This document shows positions 43,207 to 54,439 of a DNA stretch of 64,000 nt, one piece after another; the first letter of the stretch is position 1, and each line of letters opens with the position of its first letter. Below the pieces are notes generated by a model, which saw nothing but the letters and a program-made list of their open reading frames with translations, did not search any database and was not told where the DNA came from. The DNA is from Symbiodinium natans (lineage: Eukaryota > Sar > Dinophyceae > Suessiales > Symbiodiniaceae): contig CAJNDS010002398.1 in the NCBI GenBank assembly GCA_905221605.1, positions 334,501 to 398,500 on the forward strand, given 5' to 3'. The translations under genes and the position numbers were made by a program.

Positions 43207-43869
43207 GCCACCCAATTTCCAGAAAAACAGGGGGGTGAAAGACGTGCTTGAGCTTTTCTGTCCCGTCTTCATGACTGAGTCGGGGGGTATTGTTCATCTA
43301 CCACACGGCCGAACCCCATCCCTGTGGCCAATGAGCTGATGCAAAGTAAGCCCACTATGAATACCATGGCAGCGGCATCACAGACTGGAGCTTGGGACGT
43401 GCGCGCCCCTTGGGGCAGCCTCCCTTCGGGGGGTGAAGCGTGTGGAGAGAGAGAGAGAGAGACCTCATGCCCCCAAGAAGAAAAGAAAGAATAAAGAAAG
43501 AGAGAGGGGGGGAGAGAGAGAGAGAGAGAGTCGCCTTGAAATAGCGCCTCTTGGAGGTGGCCCTGCAGCAGGAAGCTTTCGTTTTGAGGGCCCGGGCTAT
43601 GTTTTTGTTTTTGATGAGGAAGCTGTAATTCTTGGAGACAAGCCCTCCTCCTGTGGGTTAAGCAACAACGCGCTCCGCAGCTGCATGCTTAAGCAACGCG
43701 GGTTACTGTGTACTTAAACGGAGGGGTTTTATATGTGAGTTCCGGGCCTGCATTGTTTGGGGCTCCAACGGCACGTAAACGCGCGCCGGCGACGCCTCGG
43801 CCACATCGGTATTTACAGTGTTTTCGGTGCCCTGCACATAGAAAAGCACACGCCTGCCACGTTTTCCAC

Positions 43870-45160
43870 CAGTCCGTGCGAATGGCCAGAGCATCCATGC
43901 CCGCATGATGAGAACGTCCGTGTTACCAGTGCCTGCGAATGGCCAGAGCATCCATACCCGCACGATGAGAACGTCCGTGTTACCAGTGCGTGCGAATGGC
44001 CAGAGCATCCATGCCCGCACGATGAGAACGTCCGTGTTACCAGTGCCTGCGAATGGCCAGAGCATCCATGCCCGCACGATGAGAACGTCCGTGTTGCCAG
44101 TGCGTGCGAATGGCCAGAGCATCCATGCCCGCACGATGAGAACGTCCGTGTTGCCAGTGTGCGAATGGCCAGAGCATCCATGCCCGCACGATGAGAACGT
44201 CCGTGTTACCTGTGCCTGCGAATGGCCAGAGCATCCATGCCCGCACGATGAGAACGTCCGTGTTACCAGTGCCTGCGAATGGCCAGAGCATCCATGCCCG
44301 CACGATGAGAACGTCCGTGTTACCAGTGCGTGCGAATGGCCGCCAGAGCATCCACGCCCGCACGATGAGAACGTCCGTGTTACCAGTGCGTGCGAATGGC
44401 CAGAGCATCCATGCCCGCACGATGAGAACGTCCGTGTTGCCAGTGCGTGCGAATGGCCAGAGCATCCATGTCCCTTCGATGAGAACGTCCGTGTTACCAG
44501 TGCGTGCGAATGGCCAGAGCATCCATGCCCGCACGATGAGAACGTCCGTGTTGCCAGTGCGTGCGAATGGCCAGAGCATCCATGCCCGCACGATGAGAAC
44601 GTCCGTGTCACCAATGCCTGCGAATGGCCAGAGCATCCATGCCCGCACGATGAGAACGTCCGTGTTGCCAGTGCGTGCGAATGGCCAGAGCATCCATGCC
44701 CGCACGATGAGAACGTCCGTGTCACCAGTGCCTGCGACTGGCCAGAGCATCCATGCCCGCACGATGAGAACGTCCGTGTTACCAGTGCCTGCGAATGGCC
44801 AGAGCATCCATGCCCGCACGATGAGAACGTCAGTGTTACCAGTGCGTGCGAATGGCCAAGGCATCCATGCCCGCACGATGAGAACCTCCGTGTTACCAGT
44901 GCATGCGAATGGCCAGAGCATCCATGCCCGCACGATGACAACGTCCGTGTTACCAGTGCCTGCGAATGGCCAGAGCATCGATGTCCGCACGATGACAACG
45001 TCCGTGTTACCAGTGCCTGCGAATGGCCCGCACGATGAGAATGTCCGTGTTACCAGTGCCTGCGAATGGCCAGAGCATCCATGCCCGCACGATGAGAACA
45101 TCCGTGTTGCCAGTGCGTGCGAATGGCCAGACCATCCATGCCCGCTCCGGGGTACGGAAC
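43870..45160. repeat. 57-bp tandem repeat, 23 copies
   Basis: Core GAATGGCCAGAGCATCCATG recurs 23 times, almost always at 57-base spacing; exceptions are 55 (near 44164), 60 (44395) and 43 (45065). 57 is 19 codons, so frames stay open: the + frames give CEWPEHPCPHDENVRVTSA and ANGQSIHARTMRTSVLPVR. Three - frames are also open, and only one + frame is closed, by TGA. It is not a CRISPR array, because the whole unit is conserved with no spacers. Whether any frame is translated cannot be told here. Confidence 0.93.
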
Positions 45161-46420
45161 AATTTTGCACGCCTTGGCCATGTATAGGAAGGAGCGAGTG
45201 CGGGCCCTGGGCCACAGCCCAAAGACTTTCTCGACGTCCGTCGAGACAAGAACTGGCTGAAGCTCTAAAATGACTGGACCTCGACCGCCCTCATGTCGCC
45301 CAGGCCCCAGCGCATTCTAGTCAATTTTTCCTTCGATTTCTTGTCCGCTGTACTCTCACCATCCCTGACTCCCAAAGCTCAGAAATACTGCCCCTGCCAC
45401 GATATTTGCCCTTGCCGTCTACAAAGCGGCGTTTTCGGCGCACGTTTACGCACCGTTGGAACGTTGTTTGGGGATTAACAAGGCACCAGGCCAGATTCAG
45501 ATCGCAGAGGCCGCTAGAGCCAAAAACTTGAGAAGCCACGTGCATTGAATGAAGCTCGCGTAGTGCACACCATCGTTTCGACGTACGGAGAGCAGCCCTT
45601 GGCCGAAAGCCCTTGGTCGAGGTGCACACCCCTGGTGGGCAGAGGCTTGTAGCCTACGAGGACTGTGCGTGATGCTTTTCCTCACGTGTTGGTTGGCAAC
45701 GCGAGGTCTAAGCCCGAAGGGTTATCCTGGATAACCAGATTCGACTTGGGACTGAAAGCTAAGCTTTGATTGTGTTTGCCTTTCAGGATTTCTGCAGCGT
45801 TGCACGCATGGAGCCAGCTCTTCTGTGTCTTTTCTCTTGGCTCCTTGGCTCTGACTGATGGCTTTCAATTTCCAAGTTGTAACGCTTCAACACCTCCGAC
45901 CCCGAACCCCAAGCCCAATGACCTGAAATCAGCTTCAGCCTGCTTCAATTGCCCCCCGAAAGCGAGGTGTCTACCCCGACCACCAGAGCTGCTTTGCCGT
46001 GATTTTGCCGGGCATGCGGGTTCAAGGTTCTGGGTTCAGGGTTTAGGATGTGCAGGTCTAGGTTTTCTTGATAGCAGGGTTTTGAGGGTTCAGGCTTTCA
46101 GGGTTTGGGCTTCTCAGGGTTGCGTGTGAGATTTGGGCTTCGAGCTTTGGGCTTTACGTTGTTCGGATGAAGGCGTCGGACCGTCGGATCTCCGGCTGTT
46201 GTGTCGGGTTTAGGGTCTTAGGGTTGCATTGTTTTCGGGTTACCCAAACCATCCAGCCCGAGTCGTGGAAGTCCCAAGCTTCACCATCCTCGACTTAAAC
46301 TCGTACTTGGCACTCCCTGGCAATGGGGAACACCATGGGCCCTAAGACTTGGAAGGTGGGCTTCATAACAACCACTTCGAGCTTGTGGGTTTAAAATCTT
46401 ACTAAGCTTGGGGCTTAGCA
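45161..46420. other. No recognisable gene
   Basis: Short frames only; a perfect palindrome GGTTATCCTGGATAACC at 45720-45736 and TTTAGGG-like motifs near 46030-46230. Confidence 0.5.
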
Positions 46421-46425
46421 TTGAG

Positions 46426-46576
46426 GAGCCTCGCAGCCCAGGCGAATGCCCGTCTTTATGTTCGAGAGTACAACACTTGGCTTGCGGCCGCAAGGGCTCT
46501 GTGCGAGAGTTCGACGCGCCTGCGAGCGGATTTGTTGCTTGATTCGACGAAGCTGAGATTGAAAAGGAGGCTGTAA
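46426..46576 (+). CDS. Exon-like ORF, Ala/Leu/Arg-rich helix, unknown
   Basis: After an AG-G acceptor the frame reads SLAAQANARLYVREYNTWLA, then a basic helical stretch ending KLRLKRRL and TAA 46574-46576. Composition is that of an amphipathic helix. No family recognised; may be spliced to the ORF at 46833. Confidence 0.35.
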
Positions 46577-46832
46577 GCTGATTGCCGCTTCTTCCTTAGG
46601 CCACAATTAGGACCCGCCCGCCCCTCTTTGTCAAGTAGGAGCATAAGCCCACACAGACCCTCCTCCTGCAAGAGACACGGTGCATGTGCCTTGTGAGTTA
46701 AAGGGACTTTGTGATGGTTCGGTTCTCTCGCTATCAAGGAGTCGGTCAGATGGCAGGAATTAGCTCCTGGGACCTGTCTTGAATGCATCTTATGTGCGCC
46801 GAGAGCCATTTTTGTTTTAACGGGATGCAGAG

Positions 46833-46940
46833 ATGTTGCGCCGGCTGAAGTTCCTTCTTGCCGCCATCGGCCCAGCTTGTCAGAGTGACAAGATAGATAC
46901 GAATGTCGAAGTGTGCGGATGCGAACTGCAGGGGAAGTAG
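46833..46940 (+). CDS. Exon-like small ORF, unknown
   Basis: ATG 46833 to TAG 46938-46940, 35 codons, preceded by a GATGCAG acceptor. Reads MLRRLKFLLAAIGPACQ at the start and has a CGC motif near the end. Too short to assign. Confidence 0.25.
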   Translation: MLRRLKFLLAAIGPACQSDKIDTNVEVCGCELQGK

Positions 46941-46944
46941 TAGA

Positions 46945-48225
46945 CGTTCCGGGCCCGGCGGGGAGCAACCCCGCGTAAAACCCCTTAAGCCTCAAAATCC
47001 CTCAACATCCCGCCAGATTCCCCAAATATCCCTCAACCCCCAACCGCCCCTTGAGCATAGAAAATTGAAGGTTCTGGCCTGGCATGGGTCCGCTTTGCCC
47101 GCACACATTCGGCCGGGAGACCGCAGGAGACGCTCAAGGGCCCTTTCTGGGTTTTAGGGCTCAGGAGTGTTCAAGATCCTGAAGTAGCCTCTTGTGTGCC
47201 TGCTTTTCCCGCTCAAGATGCAAATCTTTCTTAGAGTCTTGAGAGTCATTGATAACATCTTTCGTGGGCTTTACTGCTGTGCGGCAAAGCTGCACACACT
47301 TGCATGAAATTCTCATTGCGTCTAGTGGCAGGAACTTTATGACCTCAGGACCAATCGCAGGCTGTAGCATAAGAAGGCACAGAGAAGCAGAACTCGAAGA
47401 AACGTTCTCCACGATTTAAGGTTCAGAGTTAGAATCCTTCCAAACAAAAACATTACAAACCCAACCAAACGCAAGCTAATCCTTCAGAAAGGCTTATAAA
47501 CCCCTTAGAGTTTGGGGAGGTTCAGGCCGCACTTCTGGGTCTTGTCGCGCGAAGTTTGAAGAGCACGAAACGAAGCAAAAGGTACCGAACAGAGGGCTCC
47601 CTGCTTTAAAGCTTCAGCCGCAGGATATACGTCAACGGTGTCCCGCTGCACATGAAGGGTGTGAACTGGAACCCTGTGGCAGTTGGGGATTCCCACCCCT
47701 TCGGCCCGACACTCAGCAGGGTTTAGGGCATTCCGGGTTTCCGGTTTTGGCTCGCGGCCTCAGGCTTGAGAGGGCCTTTTGTCATGCGCGGATCGGAGCT
47801 CCACACAGGAAGATCTCCGCAGTACCCGAAATCTTCACTAGTCTCTCTAAGCTCTTTTTCCCCAACCCCCTAAGACCCTAAGACCCTCAACCCTTTCCGC
47901 CCAAGACCCTCACCCGCTCCATGACCGAGGCCTCGCTTTCGCGGACTTCGTGGCACGTGACGCTCGCATCATGGCTGAGGCCGTCTTCAACTGCGTGCCT
48001 GCGGGTTTGGCTTGCTGTCGGGTTTAGGGTTTGGGGCCCTGTGCGGCTCGTTAGCCTGCGGCTGATGCGACCACAACAGGCCGGCGTCAATGTGGTGAGG
48101 ACAGCTCGGGGAAGGGCTACGGCGGACATCGGATTTTCAGGGCTTCTCTGGAGTCGGAGTGGTGGTGAGTGGTGGATGTTGCCGGCATGTCGTCTGAAAG
48201 TTTAAGGACGTACGAAACCGTTGCT
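46945..48225. other. No confident gene
   Basis: The upstream exons of the prenyl synthase would be expected here, but no DDxxD motif is visible. A reverse-strand frame (47161-47412) has a charged helical end but no recognised domain. Confidence 0.45.
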
Positions 48226-48232
48226 GACCCAG

Positions 48233-48415
48233 TCGGCAGCTCAGTCACTCCGGAGCTTCAGTCGGGAAATGTGACAGCTCCACAGGCCTTGTCCGCAACC
48301 TTTCTTTTCGATGCGGTCTGTGAAGCCCAGGCCGTATTAGACGAGCTCTGGCGAAACGGCATTCAGGTGCAGCGCAGCTTGCGGCTTGCTGTAGCTCGTG
48401 ACCTCCGCAAGTCTA
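48233..48415 (+). CDS. Probable polyprenyl (trans-isoprenyl) diphosphate synthase exon, C-terminal part
   Basis: Reads VGSSVTPELQSGNVTAPQAL, continuing to VARDLRKSRGG. In trans-prenyl synthases the segment after the second Asp-rich motif reads LGKPxGxDLxxGxxTAP, followed about 45 residues later by a helix ending xSxGI; spacing here from TAP to KSRG is 46 residues. These enzymes chain isopentenyl diphosphate onto allylic primers for quinone side chains or carotenoid and sterol precursors. Neither Asp-rich motif (DDxxD) was found upstream in this window, so it may be on unrecognised exons or the copy may be partial. The exon seems to start at AG 48231-48232. Confidence 0.5.
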
Positions 48416-48739
48416 GGGGAGGGTGATGGTCATCTGCCATCATCCACAGTAAGCAACCGACTACAGTCATGCTGCTGCCCTTCAACACAGCGGTACGGGA
48501 AATGGCTAGACGTTCTGGGCGATGGTGGAATTGTCGAAAACGCCCTCAACGCTCCCGTAACACCGGACATCCCCCCAAACATCATAAGTCCTCAAAGTTG
48601 TAAATCCCCACCCCAGAAGCCTCAGGCGTTTGCACGTACGTGAAGAAGCCAGGTTTTGGCAAACCACGACGACGACAGTAGCAAGTGTAGCATGTCATGT
48701 TGAGCAGCGCGGCCTTTCTGCATCATGCGGCCAGATCCT

Positions 48740-48815
48740 GAACACCATCTACGCCCACGGCGGGAAAGCTCTGGAAGCAGTCCAGAAAGAGGCGCCTGGC
48801 ACAATGTTGCCCAAA
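48740..48815 (+). CDS. Candidate next exon of the prenyl synthase
   Basis: Open frame reading HGGKALEAVQKEAPG, similar to the C-terminal helix in prenyl synthases (xxKALxALxxLPxSxxR). Orientation and frame fit the exon 300 bases upstream. Edges not determined. Confidence 0.35.
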
Positions 48816-49943
48816 CCCTCAGCCCCGCAACGAAGCTTTTAAGCCCCAATAAGAACGTCACGGGCGGGAAGGTGCAAGAGAGGGAGCGATGGTGCATGAT
48901 GGTGTCAGCATGGTAACTATGCCAAAAAGGCCCTTTCCCGCTCAGTATCTTGTCAACTGAACCCCAACCCTCTCCCTCACGCGATCCCGAAAGCGCAAAC
49001 CTATTCCTAGCACCCTAGCCACCAATTCCGAATCTACCCCTCTGAACTGCCAACTCTGGCACAAGTCCCACCGATCTGACGAGGTAGATGCAGTGCCCTG
49101 TCTGCATTCGGGTTGTCCTGGATTGGAGGCTTGCTTTTGTACCACCGGCTACCCAAGAGGCAGCGAACATTGTGTCGGTTGAGGCTTGCTTCTACAGAGC
49201 GGGCTCAGGGCTTAAGGAGGTCCAGGGCCCATGAGGGTTTACAGAATATAGTGCTTAGGGTTCAGAGTGGCAGCTTTCGGAGCCCTAGAATCTTCACTCC
49301 GAAAGGTGAAGCACCATCCTGCTCTTCTCATGTGGGTGGCCGGGAACGAGTCGGGGCCGCAGCGCATCGAAGGGGGTGGGGGGGGGGGGGGGGCGGTTTG
49401 GGTTCAGGCGCTTTAAGTGCTGCAGTTTTCTCTTCCCTCATCCTTCAAATGTCAGCCCTGGCCCAGCTCGAGGTGGAACTACAACGGCTGCTACCAACAT
49501 ATGAACGTGGATCAGTGTGGCCATCGTTTAAATGAAGTGGCCAGCGACTCAGAGTGAGCTACAGAGAGGCTGATGTGTCACAAAAGACCAATGCTGGTGC
49601 CCTGAGCCACTCTAAGACTCTAAGACTCTACACCCTAATTCCCATAAGCTTCCCGAAGCCGCGACAGTCTTCTTTTCTGGACAGTGAACCACAGAAGCCT
49701 CTTCAGCCTTTCACACTGAAGGCCAAGCTCGTAAAGAAATATGATCAGCAGCATCCCGTCGCGCGGGCCTCAGCAGGACAACGCTGCCTCGGGTTTAGGG
49801 GTGTAAGGTTGTCGGGTTTGGGGGGAGGTTAAGGCTCTTACGGCTTTAGCTTTGGGGCTTCAGGGTTTGGGCTTGTTGTTGTGGCGCTGGGTTCGAGTGC
49901 ACAGACAGGCTGTGTGTTCTTCTTTCCGCTTGCATGTGAGAGG

Positions 49944-50123
49944 GCTCTGTATGCCGTTTGTATTGCTGAGGCATCAGTGTATGGGGAGGCGCCACCCCTG
50001 GATGTGATCCAGAAAATGGATGCCATTGATGCGGGTACCCCAGAGGATCGGGTTCCAGAGTCCTCCTGCAGCGTGCTTCGCTCAGACAACATAACCCAAG
50101 CACGGAACACCAGAAGATCCTAA
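49944..50123 (+). CDS. ORF of unknown function
   Basis: Frame reads ERALYAVCIAEASVYGEAPP then LDVIQKMDAIDAGTPEDRV; balanced acidic composition different from the repeat-rich flanks. Lies downstream of the prenyl-synthase exons and could be a further exon of that or another + strand gene. Confidence 0.25.
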   Translation, partial: ALYAVCIAEASVYGEAPPLDVIQKMDAIDAGTPEDRVPESSCSVLRSDNITQARNTRRS

Positions 50124-50499
50124 TCTACTTTGTCTTTTCATGAAGCTTTCCGGTACCCTAAACCCCAGACCCTCGCCCACTGTGACAGGTCTGGGGTGTG
50201 AACTACTACGATGAGCTTACCTTCGGAGACCTCTTCAAGCGTGCGGGCCCCGGCGTGACTGCGCTGGCCCCTCAGGTTTAACTCCTTCCAGAAAACCCGC
50301 GTCCGCACGAAATCGCCTGAAAGCGTTGTGGCGCTCGTAGCGGTCGTTTAGCAATTAAATGCCCGTCGTGACAGCAAAAAAAGACTTTTCTAGTAGAAGT
50401 TTGAAAAGCCCTCCCTACACCACCCTCACTAAGGGTGTTTTAAAAACTCCATTCCGCTGAGCAGCCCAAGCTTGCAAAGATCCTGGATCTTGATGCTAG

Positions 50500-51962
50500 A
50501 AACAAGCGGGGTTTTAGGGTTCAGGGTTTTTAGGGTTTACGGCTTTTAGGGCTTCAGGGTTGCTTGTCAGGGTTGTTGGTTTTTGGTTTTGTTAGGGTTA
50601 AGTGATTTTTGGGTTCAGGGTTTTTAGGGTATGGTTATTTTGAAGGTTTAGGGTTTTAAGGCGCTTTTTGGCTTTTAGGGTTTGTCGTTTAGGGCTTTTG
50701 AGGGTTCACGGCTTTTTGGGTTTTGAGTCTTGAGGGTTCAGGGTCTTTAGGGTTTGTTTTTCGAGTTTAGGGTTCAGGGTTTTTAGGGGGTAGGGTGTGT
50801 GAGGGTTCAGGGTTTTTAGGGTACAGGTGTTTTAGGTCTTTTTGAGTAGGGTTTAAAGTTTTAGGGTTCTGGGTTTTTAGGGGTTTTGGTTTTTAGGGTT
50901 TGTTTTTTAGGGCGCAGGGGTTTTGGGGTCAAGGATTTTAGGGTTTAAGGTTTTCCGAGTTCAGGTTTAGGGCTTTTTGTTTTCAGGGTTTTGTTTCTAG
51001 GGGTTGAGGGTTCAGGGTTCTTAGGGTGGAGGGTCTTGGGATTCAGAGTTTTTAGGGTTCATTAGGGTTCAGGTTTTTAGGGTTCAGGGTCATCTTTACG
51101 ATCTACGGTGTTACGGTTCATTTTATTTAGGGCTCAGGGTCTTTAAGTTTGTTTTTTGTTTTTTTTCGGATTTGTGTGATAGGCTTTCGGGCTTCGAGGG
51201 TTCAAGAATTTTGGGTGCAGGGATTTTCGGGTTTGTTGTTTCAGTGCTTAGGGTTGCTAAGGTGCGACTGTTTAGGGTTGTTAGGGTTCAGGGTCTGTAG
51301 GGGTTGGTTTTTTTTGGGCGTTTCTTTTGGTTTAGTTTTGTTCAGGGTTCAGGAGCTTTATAGTTTTGAGCCTGGCTTTTGGGGTTCAGGGGTTTTGGGG
51401 TTTGGGTTTCTTAGCTTAGGGTTTAGGGTTGTTATGGTTTGGAGGTTTAGTTTTTTTTTGTTTAATTTTGTGTTTTAGTGTGTAGGGTTTTCAGGGTTTA
51501 GGGCTTTTAGAGTTCAGGTTTTGGGGTTCAGTTGTTTTGGTTTGTATGTTTTAGGGTTTAGGGTTGAGTTTTTAGGTTTATTTGTTTTAGTAGTTCGATT
51601 TGTTGTTTAATGGGATGTTTCTGGTTTCGAAGGTTTGTGATTTTTAAGTTCAGGAGCTTTAGGGTTTGGAGTTTTCAGGGCTCAAGTTTTTTTTTTTTGT
51701 TTTTGCATTTTTTCCGGTTTGGGGCTTTCAGGTTAGGGTTTAGGGGTTTTAGGGCTCAGGGTGTTTGTTGTTTTTGTTTTTAGAGTTTAGGGTTTTTGGG
51801 GTTTAGAGTTTTTAGGGTTCAGTGTTTTCAGGGTTTGGGTTTTCAGGGTTCAGGGTTTTTGAGGGTTCCGGTTTGTTATAGTTTGTCGCTTAGGGTTTTT
51901 GGGGTTTTTAGGGTTTGCGGTTTTTTAGGGTTCAGGGTGTTTAGGGTTTTCAGTTTTTAGGT

Positions 51963-52022
<60 letters not shown>

Positions 52023-53340
52023 CTGGTTTTTTTAGAGTTCAGGGTTTGTAGGGTTTGGGGTTTTTAGGGTTCAGGGCTTGTAGGGTTGGGGTTTTAGGGC
52101 TTCGGTTTCTTTAGGGTTCCGGCTGTTTCACGGGTTTCGGGATGTTAGGGTGGTTCAGGGGCTTTAGGGTTTGCGGTTTTTGGGGTTCTGGGTTGGTTTT
52201 CCTGGTTTCAGGTTTTCAGGTTGTTTTTAGGTTAAGGGAATTTAGGGGTTCAGGGTTTTTGTCGCTTTGCTGTCTTTAGGATGAACTTTAGGATTTAGGG
52301 CTGCAAGGGTTTTTGGTGTTTAGGGTTTGTTGTTTAGGGCTATTTAGGGTTCAGGGTTTTTAGGGTTAGGGTTTTGAGGGCTCAGGGTGTTTAGGGTTTT
52401 TGATTTTCGTTTTTTTTTTTCAATGTTTCGGATTTTTGTTAATTCAGGCTTCAGGGATTTTAGAGTTTTTGGGTTTCCGGTTAGGTTTGTAGGGTTTTGG
52501 CTGTTTAGGGTACAGGTTTTTTCGGGTTTAGATTTTTCAGGGTACAGGGTTTTTAGGGGTTTGGTGTTTAGAGTTTAGGGTTCAGGGTTTTTAGGGTGTT
52601 GAGGGGTTTTGGTTTTTAGGGTTTAGGGTTCTTAGGGCGGGGGGTTTTCAGGGTTTGGGTTTTTGAGGGTTAGAGGGTTTTGGTTTCTAGGGTTTGTTGT
52701 TATAGTTCAGGGTGTTTCAGGGTCAGGGTTTTTAGGGTTCAGGTGTTTAGAGTTTTCGGCTTTAAGGGTTTGTTTGAGGCTTTAAGGTAGGTTGGGTTTA
52801 ATTTAAGGGTTCTGTAGGGTTTAGGTTTTTTGTTAGGGTTCAGGGTTTTTAGGGTTTTGTAGGGTTCAAGATGTTGAGGGTTTGTGGTCTTTAGGGTTCA
52901 GGCTTTTTCGGGTTTAGTTTTTTTTTTTTTTGGGTGGGGGGGGGGGGGGGGGGTTCAGGGTTTCTGGGGTCCAGTTTCTTGTTATTGTGAGTTTTCAATT
53001 TTTGCTGTTTAGCATTTAGGGTTTTAGGGTTCAAGGTGTCTAGGGTTCAGGCTTTTCAGGCGTCTTGGTTCTTAAGGGTTGTTGTTTCGGGTGTGGTGTT
53101 TTAGTGGTTTAGGAATTTTAGGGTGTAGGGTTTTCCGGGTTGATGGTTTTTATGGCCTTTTGGTTTTAGGGTTTGATTTTTTAAAGGCTGTTTAGGGTTC
53201 ACTGAGTTTCAGGGTTTAGGATTTTCTTGGTTCAAGGCTTTTGGGGTATTGGTTTGTTAGGGTTCAGTGTTTTAGGGTTTGTCCTGTTTGGGGTTTTGGG
53301 TTTCAGGATTGTTTAGGGTGCGAGATCATTCTATCGGTTT
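50500..53340 (+). repeat. Telomere-like G/T-rich array, part 1
   Basis: Continuous degenerate units around TTTAGGGTTCAGGG with GTTTTTAGGG spacers; the + strand is almost devoid of C and poor in A. Contains an approximately 59-base T tract (51964-52022) and a G run near 52935-52952. ORFs here (VFRVQGFRVF-type) are composition artefacts. Confidence 0.9.
51964..52022 (+). repeat. Poly-T tract
   Basis: About 59 uninterrupted T residues inside the telomere-like array. Could be the complement of a poly-A tail from a - strand retroposed transcript, or simple slippage; exact length may be unreliable. Confidence 0.9.
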
Positions 53341-53350
53341 GCCCTTTCAG

Positions 53351-54034
53351 GTTGAAGAATTGCCGACGAGTGAGCCAAGCGCATGGTATGGAATTGCTGC
53401 AATTGCCAGTTTTGTAGGCGGCTGGAGTGAGGCTGCATGCAAGCTTGGCACCTGTCGCTACGCGGCCCTGAAGGATGTGCTTGGTGTTTCGGCGGTCTCT
53501 GTGGTTGATGGGGGACGTAGTAAGATCTTGCATGAACTTGGTGTTAGGATGCGACTCACTCAGTACACCTTCATCGCCACGGTTCGTGCGAGAGCCCCGT
53601 GCTTAACAAGTTCCTTTGACGCACGGATTGCTTTCCAGGCTGCGTGCAATTGCAAAGGGGTAAATGGGCTGAATGATGCAGAGATCATCACGAAAAAGCT
53701 GGTGCCATCGTCTGATTTCAATGGGTATGCCCCTTCATTGACCATCCTGCGCTTGGGTGGTAAAGATGCAGCGAAACGGGCAGTAGATTGCTGGAAGAAG
53801 CAAATGGTGATGCCTGCGGCCCTAAAGCTGGAGCATGAATGGTTTTTACAACAACGAGGGCAGGGATGGATCCTTGGACGCTGCGGCTGGAGAGCGGGAC
53901 CTACTGCAGCAACGATGGGTCCGAGCTTTCTGGAAAAGTCTGTTCCTTGGGACAGGTGGACGTGGAAGTACCTCAGGATGTGGATATTGGCGCGCTTGAC
54001 TGACGCGGTGCCCTTTGAGATCTTGACGACCTAA
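53351..54034 (+). CDS. Hypothetical exon inside the telomere-like array
   Basis: After a good acceptor (TTGCCCTTTCAG-G) the frame is open for 227 codons to TAA 54032-54034. It reads VEELPTSEPSAWYGIAAIAS at the start and PWDRWTWKYLRMW near the end, with normal mixed composition, quite unlike the flanking G/T-rich repeat. No family recognised and no catalytic motif seen. It is probably the terminal exon of a gene whose other exons lie beyond the array, or a retroposed fragment. The next 200 bases also keep coding-like composition (to about 54430). Confidence 0.45.
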   Translation, partial: VEELPTSEPSAWYGIAAIASFVGGWSEAACKLGTCRYAALKDVLGVSAVSVVDGGRSKILHELGVRMRLTQYTFIATVRARAPCLTSSFDARIAFQAACNCKGVNGLNDAEIITKKLVPSSDFNGYAPSLTILRLGGKDAAKRAVDCWKKQMVMPAALKLEHEWFLQQRGQGWILGRCGWRAGPTAATMGPSFLEKSVPWDRWTWKYLRMWILARLTDAVPFEILTT

Positions 54035-54439
54035 GGGGCCGCCAGCAGCTGTCCTCCACGTGTCCGCTTTGCTGTGTGGAGCCTCGAACCCTGCCGCGCC
54101 TTTTGTATGAGCGTGCAAGCGTCACTTTCCGGCCCGACTGGGCGATGCAAGGATGCGTTGTTGATCAAACGCATGATCCTGTGGCGTTGCTGGCCATCCT
54201 CTACCTAGGCCGAGTGGTCTCGTGCGCATGGAGCAAGGCCAAATGCGAAACATGCACCTGACTGCATTAATTGAATGATGATGAAGTGTCGGTTTCTTGA
54301 TCTCTATGTGCTGGCCCGGAGACAGTGTGGAGTAGTGGTGCTCACATCACATTTGATCTGTTGGACTTTTGGGTCACCAGGCCACTGTTCGCAAGGCCTG
54401 ACCTGTTGCACACGTTGACGCACGTTGATGTTGGATTTG

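Noticed and set aside
43870-45160. CRISPR-like array
   Set aside because: The whole 57-base unit is conserved from copy to copy with no variable spacers, no cas genes are nearby, and the genome is eukaryotic; it is a minisatellite.
43703-45273. Four overlapping ORFs of 360-431 codons on both strands
   Set aside because: All are produced by one 57-base repeat whose length is a multiple of three; frame-shifting unit indels argue against a selected protein. Kept as a repeat with a finding, not as genes.
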